A stretch of DNA of 34,454 nucleotides from CAZWVA01 sp964636885 (GTDB lineage Bacteria; Desulfobacterota_D; UBA1144; Nemesobacterales; CSP1-2): contig CAZWVA010000025.1 in assembly GCA_964636885.1 (NCBI GenBank), forward strand, positions 1-34,454, written 5' to 3'. Positions 30,961 to 34,454 of the stretch are shown in pieces (positions within the stretch are counted from its first letter, which is position 1; each line of letters begins with the position of its first letter). The position numbers and the translations under genes are program-made. The notes under the pieces are model-generated. The model was not told the origin of the DNA and did not search any database. It saw only the letters and a program-made list of their open reading frames with translations.

Positions 30961-31890
30961 ATGGTTTTCCGAAAGAAACACATCCTTGGGCTTGAGGAGC
31001 TAACGGCAGAGGAGATAAACCTCATTCTCGATACCGCCGAGTCAATGAAAGAGGTGTCTCAACGGGACGTAAAGAAGGTCCCGGCCCTTAAGGGCGTGAC
31101 CGTGGTAAACCTCTTCTTTGAGCCGAGCACAAGGACTAGGTCTTCCTTTGAGATTGCGGAAAAGAGGCTAAGTGCCGATGTCCTAAATTTCACCCCCACA
31201 CAGAGCAGCGTGGTAAAGGGTGAGACCCTTCTTGACACCGCAAGGAACCTGGAGGCAATGGGGGCGACAGTAATCGTGATAAGACACTCCATGTCTGGAG
31301 CTCCATGGTTACTCGCAAGGGAACTTGACTCCTCCATAGTAAACGCAGGCGACGGTTCTCACGAGCACCCTAGCCAGGCCCTTCTCGATCTATTCACGAT
31401 AAGGGAAATAAAAAAGGAGATAAGGGGGCTCAGGGTCGTGATAGTAGGGGATATACTCCATAGCCGAGTTGCGAGGTCGAACATATGGGGATTCATAAAA
31501 CTGGGAGCCGAGGTTAGGCTCGTCGGTCCCCCAACCATGATACCAAAGGATATCGAAAGGATTGACGTTAGGGTCTTCTACAATCTGGAAGAGGCCCTTA
31601 AGGATGCCGATGTCGTTATGATGCTTCGCATACAGAAGGAGAGGCAGGAGTCTGGCCTTTTCCCGTCTCTAAGGGAGTACTCTAGGTTCTACGGGCTCAC
31701 GCGTGAGAGGTTAAAACTCGCAAAGGAGGACGTTATACTCATGCACCCAGGGCCTATAAATAGGGGGGTTGAATTGTCCTCGGAGGTGGCAGATGACGTT
31801 CATTCGGTGATTCTCGATCAGGTGACAAACGGGATCTCTGTGAGGATGGCGATGCTCTATCTCGTTGCGTCTGGAGGAGGAAATGGATGA
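30961..31890 (+). CDS. pyrB: Aspartate carbamoyltransferase catalytic subunit
   Basis: Condenses carbamoyl phosphate with aspartate, the committed step of pyrimidine synthesis. About 309 aa. The carbamoyl-phosphate loop FFEPSTRTRSSFEIAEKRL and the later GATVIVIRHSMSG, HPSQALLDLFT and MHPGPINRGVEL segments are diagnostic. The start at 30961 has TGAGGG at good spacing. An ATG two codons earlier (30955) is also in frame but too close. It overlaps pyrC by 4 bp. No pyrI regulatory subunit is present, as in PyrR-type operons. Confidence 0.95.
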   Translation: MVFRKKHILGLEELTAEEINLILDTAESMKEVSQRDVKKVPALKGVTVVNLFFEPSTRTRSSFEIAEKRLSADVLNFTPTQSSVVKGETLLDTARNLEAMGATVIVIRHSMSGAPWLLARELDSSIVNAGDGSHEHPSQALLDLFTIREIKKEIRGLRVVIVGDILHSRVARSNIWGFIKLGAEVRLVGPPTMIPKDIERIDVRVFYNLEEALKDADVVMMLRIQKERQESGLFPSLREYSRFYGLTRERLKLAKEDVILMHPGPINRGVELSSEVADDVHSVILDQVTNGISVRMAMLYLVASGGGNG

Positions 31891-33170
31891 GGGTGCTGAT
31901 AAAGGGAGGACATGTGATAGACCCCTCCGAGGGGATTAACGGGGTAAGAAACATCCTAATAGAAGACGGGAGGATTAAGGGGTACCCCAAGGATACAAAA
32001 AAGCTGGAAGGGGATCCGAGGATACGGGTAATAGATGCTAAAGGCCTGATCGTTTCGCCTGGATTTATAGATCTCCACGTTCATCTAAGAGAGCCCGGTT
32101 TCGAACATAAAGAGACGATACGCACCGGATGTGAAGCCGCCGCAAGTGGCGGCTTTACCTCGGTTGTATGCATGCCGAATACAAACCCGGTAAACGACAA
32201 TGCGTCCGTTACGGAGTACATACTCCTCAAGGCCAGGACCGAAGGGATAGTAAACGTGTTTCCAATAGGGGCCATAACAAAGGGGGAAAGCGGTGAGGCC
32301 CTTGCCGAGATTGGAGAGATGTATGAAGCCGGCTGTGTTGGGATCTCCGACGACGGGCGTCCGGTTATGAACTCACGGATAATGCGCCTCGCAATGGAAT
32401 ACGCCATGGCCTTCGGTATTCCGGTCATATCCCACGCAGAGGATCTAAACCTCTCAGCAAACGGTGTGATGAACGAGGGCTTTACATCAACCGTGCTCGG
32501 GCTGAGGGGGATTCCGAATGCATCGGAGGAGGTCATGGTCGCCCGCGATATAACCCTTGCCGAGCTCACGGGGGCGCACCTCCATATAGCACACGTTTCA
32601 ACATCGGGTTCGGTAAGGCTCATAAGGGATGCAAAAAGGAGAGGAGTAAGGGTTACAGCCGAGGCTACCCCTCACCATTTTACTCTCACCGATAAGGCCG
32701 TTCTAGGCTACGATACAAACGCCAAGGTGAATCCCCCGATTAGAGACGAGCGGGATGTCGAGGCTATAAAGGAGGGGCTAAGGGACGGAACCATAGATGT
32801 CATTGCCACGGATCACGCCCCTCACACGGAGGATGAGAAGAAGGTCGAGTTTGATCTGGCTCCATTCGGGATCTCAGGGTTAGAGACCGCACTTCCCCTC
32901 TCTCTTCGGCTCGTAAGCGATGGCGTTTTAACCCTTCAGGAGATGGTAGAGAAGCTCACCATCAACCCTGCAAGGATAATAGGGATTGATAGGGGGACGC
33001 TAAGGGTAGGGGCCACGGCAGATGTGGTTATATTCGATCCGGATAGAGAGGTTACGATTGACAGGGAAAGGTTCCGTTCAAAGGGGAAAAACACACCGTT
33101 TCACGGATGGCGGCTTTCGGGATGTGTTCTCTATACCATAGTGGGTGGCAAGGTGGTGTTTTCGGCATAA
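31887..33170 (+). CDS. pyrC: Dihydroorotase
   Basis: Closes carbamoyl-aspartate to dihydroorotate. The 427-aa amidohydrolase has the metal motif H64-x-H66 in FIDLHVHLREPG. It then has GFTSVVCMPNTNPVNDN, HISHAEDLN-like VISHAEDLNL, HIAHVSTSGSV and the catalytic DVIATDHAPHTEDEKK. This is the class I, PyrC-type long form usually found beside pyrB. The ATG overlaps the pyrB stop (ATGA), with GGAGGAGG upstream. Confidence 0.95.
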   Translation: MRVLIKGGHVIDPSEGINGVRNILIEDGRIKGYPKDTKKLEGDPRIRVIDAKGLIVSPGFIDLHVHLREPGFEHKETIRTGCEAAASGGFTSVVCMPNTNPVNDNASVTEYILLKARTEGIVNVFPIGAITKGESGEALAEIGEMYEAGCVGISDDGRPVMNSRIMRLAMEYAMAFGIPVISHAEDLNLSANGVMNEGFTSTVLGLRGIPNASEEVMVARDITLAELTGAHLHIAHVSTSGSVRLIRDAKRRGVRVTAEATPHHFTLTDKAVLGYDTNAKVNPPIRDERDVEAIKEGLRDGTIDVIATDHAPHTEDEKKVEFDLAPFGISGLETALPLSLRLVSDGVLTLQEMVEKLTINPARIIGIDRGTLRVGATADVVIFDPDREVTIDRERFRSKGKNTPFHGWRLSGCVLYTIVGGKVVFSA

Positions 33171-33222
33171 GGCCCCGGTATAAATCGCGCCTTACCTTCC
33201 ATCGTCTTAGCCTAAAACCGAT

Positions 33223-33228
33223 TATAAT
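33223..33228 (+). promoter_or_regulatory. -10 element of the MgtC/DUF4010 gene
   Basis: A perfect TATAAT ends 7 nt before the ATG at 33236, with no convincing -35 at 16-18 nt and no Shine-Dalgarno. If used, the mRNA would begin at or next to the start codon. Confidence 0.4.
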
Positions 33229-33235
33229 TTAAGCT

Positions 33236-34454
33236 ATGTCTGAGAACCTGAGGCTTCTTGAATCCCTTCTCGTCGCCCTTGCCCTTGGCGTTCTAATCGG
33301 CGCTGAGAGGGGGATTGCAAAGGTCCGTCAAAAGGGAACCCAAGAGGCAACGTTTGCCGGTATAAGGACGTTTACCCTTATATCCCTTTTGGGAGCCCTC
33401 TCTCTTCACTTCTCAAGCTATTTCGGAAGACTCTTCTTTGCAGCCTCCTTTTTCGGTTTTATCCTGCTCGTTATAACCGCATACGTTATAACCTCGAAAA
33501 AGGAAGAGGACGTTGGAACGACTACCGAGATAACAGCCATCCTTACATTTCTCTACGGCGCCCTATGTATGACGGAGCACCGTTTGGTCGCCGTTGTGCT
33601 TGCTATCTTTACCACCCTCATCCTCTATACGAAGAAGTATTCCCACTATTTTATAAGTCGTATTACTGAGGATGAGTTCTACGCCACGCTCAAGTTTGCG
33701 ATAATCGCCTTTGTGGTTCTTCCCTTCCTTCCGAGAGAGGACTACCTAGGGTTCTTTAATCCATACAGGGTATGGGTTATCGTTGTGATAATCTCTGCTA
33801 TAGAGTTTTCGAGCTATGTGGTCATGAAGCTCACGCCTCCAAGAAAGGGGGTTGCTATAATGGGGCTTCTGGGTGGGGTCGTATCAAGCACTGCCCTGAC
33901 TATAAACGCCTCACGTGAAAGCAAAAGGGAAAAGGCGCTCATTAGTTCCCTGGCCTTCTCCTCCTCCCTGGCATCCTCAACCGTTTTTTTAAAGCTGATA
34001 ATAGAGGTATACATAGTGAATAGCCACATCGTGAGCGAGGTCTCTCCACCTCTAACCCTCATGTTCGTTTTGGGGATAGTGGGAGCGCTCCTTTTATGGA
34101 GGAGGGGAAAAGGAGAGGAAGAGGTCAGCGAGGTGAGCCTGAGAAGCCCTTTTACGCTTGTTCCAGCACTCAAGTTAGGGGCTCTATTTGCCCTTATAAT
34201 CTTTATTACGACATTCGCAAACAGGTATTTGGGGGTGAGTGGTGTATACGTTACATCCGGGCTTAGCGGTATCGTGAATCTGGACGCTCCTACCCTTTCC
34301 TTGGCGAGTCTTGCCCAGAAGGACATAACGGCAAGGGTTGCAACGATTGGCATAGTTGTTGCCGCCTGTATAAATACGATTTCAAAGGTGGGGATCTCTT
34401 TTGTTCTCGGCTCAAGGGAGTTTTCAAGACTCGTGGCCTTTTCCTCCTCGTTTC
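33236..34454 (+). CDS. MgtC/SapB + DUF4010 family membrane protein, 3' partial
   Basis: It runs off the window end with 406 codons visible. The N-terminus ESLLVALALGVLIGAERG is the MgtC/SapB opening with the conserved GAERG. GIRTFTLISLLGALSLHF and TTEITAILTFLYGALC follow. From about residue 180 the protein is a DUF4010-type polytopic region, including LLGGVVSSTALTINASRE and the later SGLSGIVNLDAPTLSLASLA. Many membrane helices are evident, and it is an inner-membrane protein of unknown transport or signalling role. No gene shares its promoter upstream; pyrC ends 65 bp before it. Confidence 0.88.
   Translation, partial: MSENLRLLESLLVALALGVLIGAERGIAKVRQKGTQEATFAGIRTFTLISLLGALSLHFSSYFGRLFFAASFFGFILLVITAYVITSKKEEDVGTTTEITAILTFLYGALCMTEHRLVAVVLAIFTTLILYTKKYSHYFISRITEDEFYATLKFAIIAFVVLPFLPREDYLGFFNPYRVWVIVVIISAIEFSSYVVMKLTPPRKGVAIMGLLGGVVSSTALTINASRESKREKALISSLAFSSSLASSTVFLKLIIEVYIVNSHIVSEVSPPLTLMFVLGIVGALLLWRRGKGEEEVSEVSLRSPFTLVPALKLGALFALIIFITTFANRYLGVSGVYVTSGLSGIVNLDAPTLSLASLAQKDITARVATIGIVVAACINTISKVGISFVLGSREFSRLVAFSSSF

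Overview
The window is a bacterial chromosome segment, probably a draft contig because there is a run of ten Ns at 23485-23494. The left third is a type I-B CRISPR-Cas locus read on the minus strand. The right two thirds is ordinary housekeeping chromosome. A signal peptidase I with a long cytoplasmic N-terminal extension, a membrane-anchored M23 peptidase with Ig-like ectodomain, and a single-domain cyclic-nucleotide-binding protein suggest a Gram-negative, Desulfobacterota-like or related lineage. Heavy use of AGG/AGA for Arg and ATA for Ile is common in thermophiles. Both points are inference, and I cannot name the organism.

Layout, left: a CRISPR repeat (51-80), a leader with a good minus-strand promoter (154-181), and a strong terminator (192-248) close the cas operon. 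Reading right to left, the operon is cas6, a vapBC-like pair with an internally deleted toxin, cas8b, cas7, a GIY-YIG gene with a palindromic element, cas5, cas3, cas4, a ribbon-helix-helix protein, cas1 and cas2. Upstream of cas6 lie an Fe-S PD-(D/E)XK nuclease and a nucleotidyltransferase (MNT-type) gene followed by the first 17 codons of what looks like a HEPN partner. The full interference set (Cas6, Cas8, Cas7, Cas5, Cas3) and adaptation set (Cas4, Cas1, Cas2) is present and looks intact.

Layout, right: 11673-14433 (+) encodes a cNMP-binding protein, an M23 peptidase and RlmB. 14423-19431 (-) is a compact purK-purE-rpsU-M50 protease-ligA run. 19617-22159 (+) has a nitroreductase, a DUF1059 protein, a PrmA-like methyltransferase and an unknown protein. 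polX (-, broken by the N gap) diverges from a ferritin-like gene. A small unknown gene (-) diverges from a mannose-1-phosphate guanylyltransferase. 26213-33170 (+) carries gmk, a bifunctional RelA/SpoT, lepB, a small membrane protein and pyrR-pyrB-pyrC, followed by a MgtC/DUF4010 membrane protein cut by the window end.

The most unusual part is the CRISPR locus. Toxin-antitoxin or nuclease-type accessory ORFs sit at three internal cas junctions and at its outer edge, several are partly decayed, and short stretches resembling the CRISPR repeat lie directly before three of their start codons. The cas6-cas8 gap holding the vapBC remnant is the position where CreTA modules are known in a haloarchaeal type I-B locus. 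A second pattern is that polX, lepB and the MgtC gene each have a promoter -10 element only about 8-12 nt before the start codon and no Shine-Dalgarno, suggesting leaderless mRNAs.
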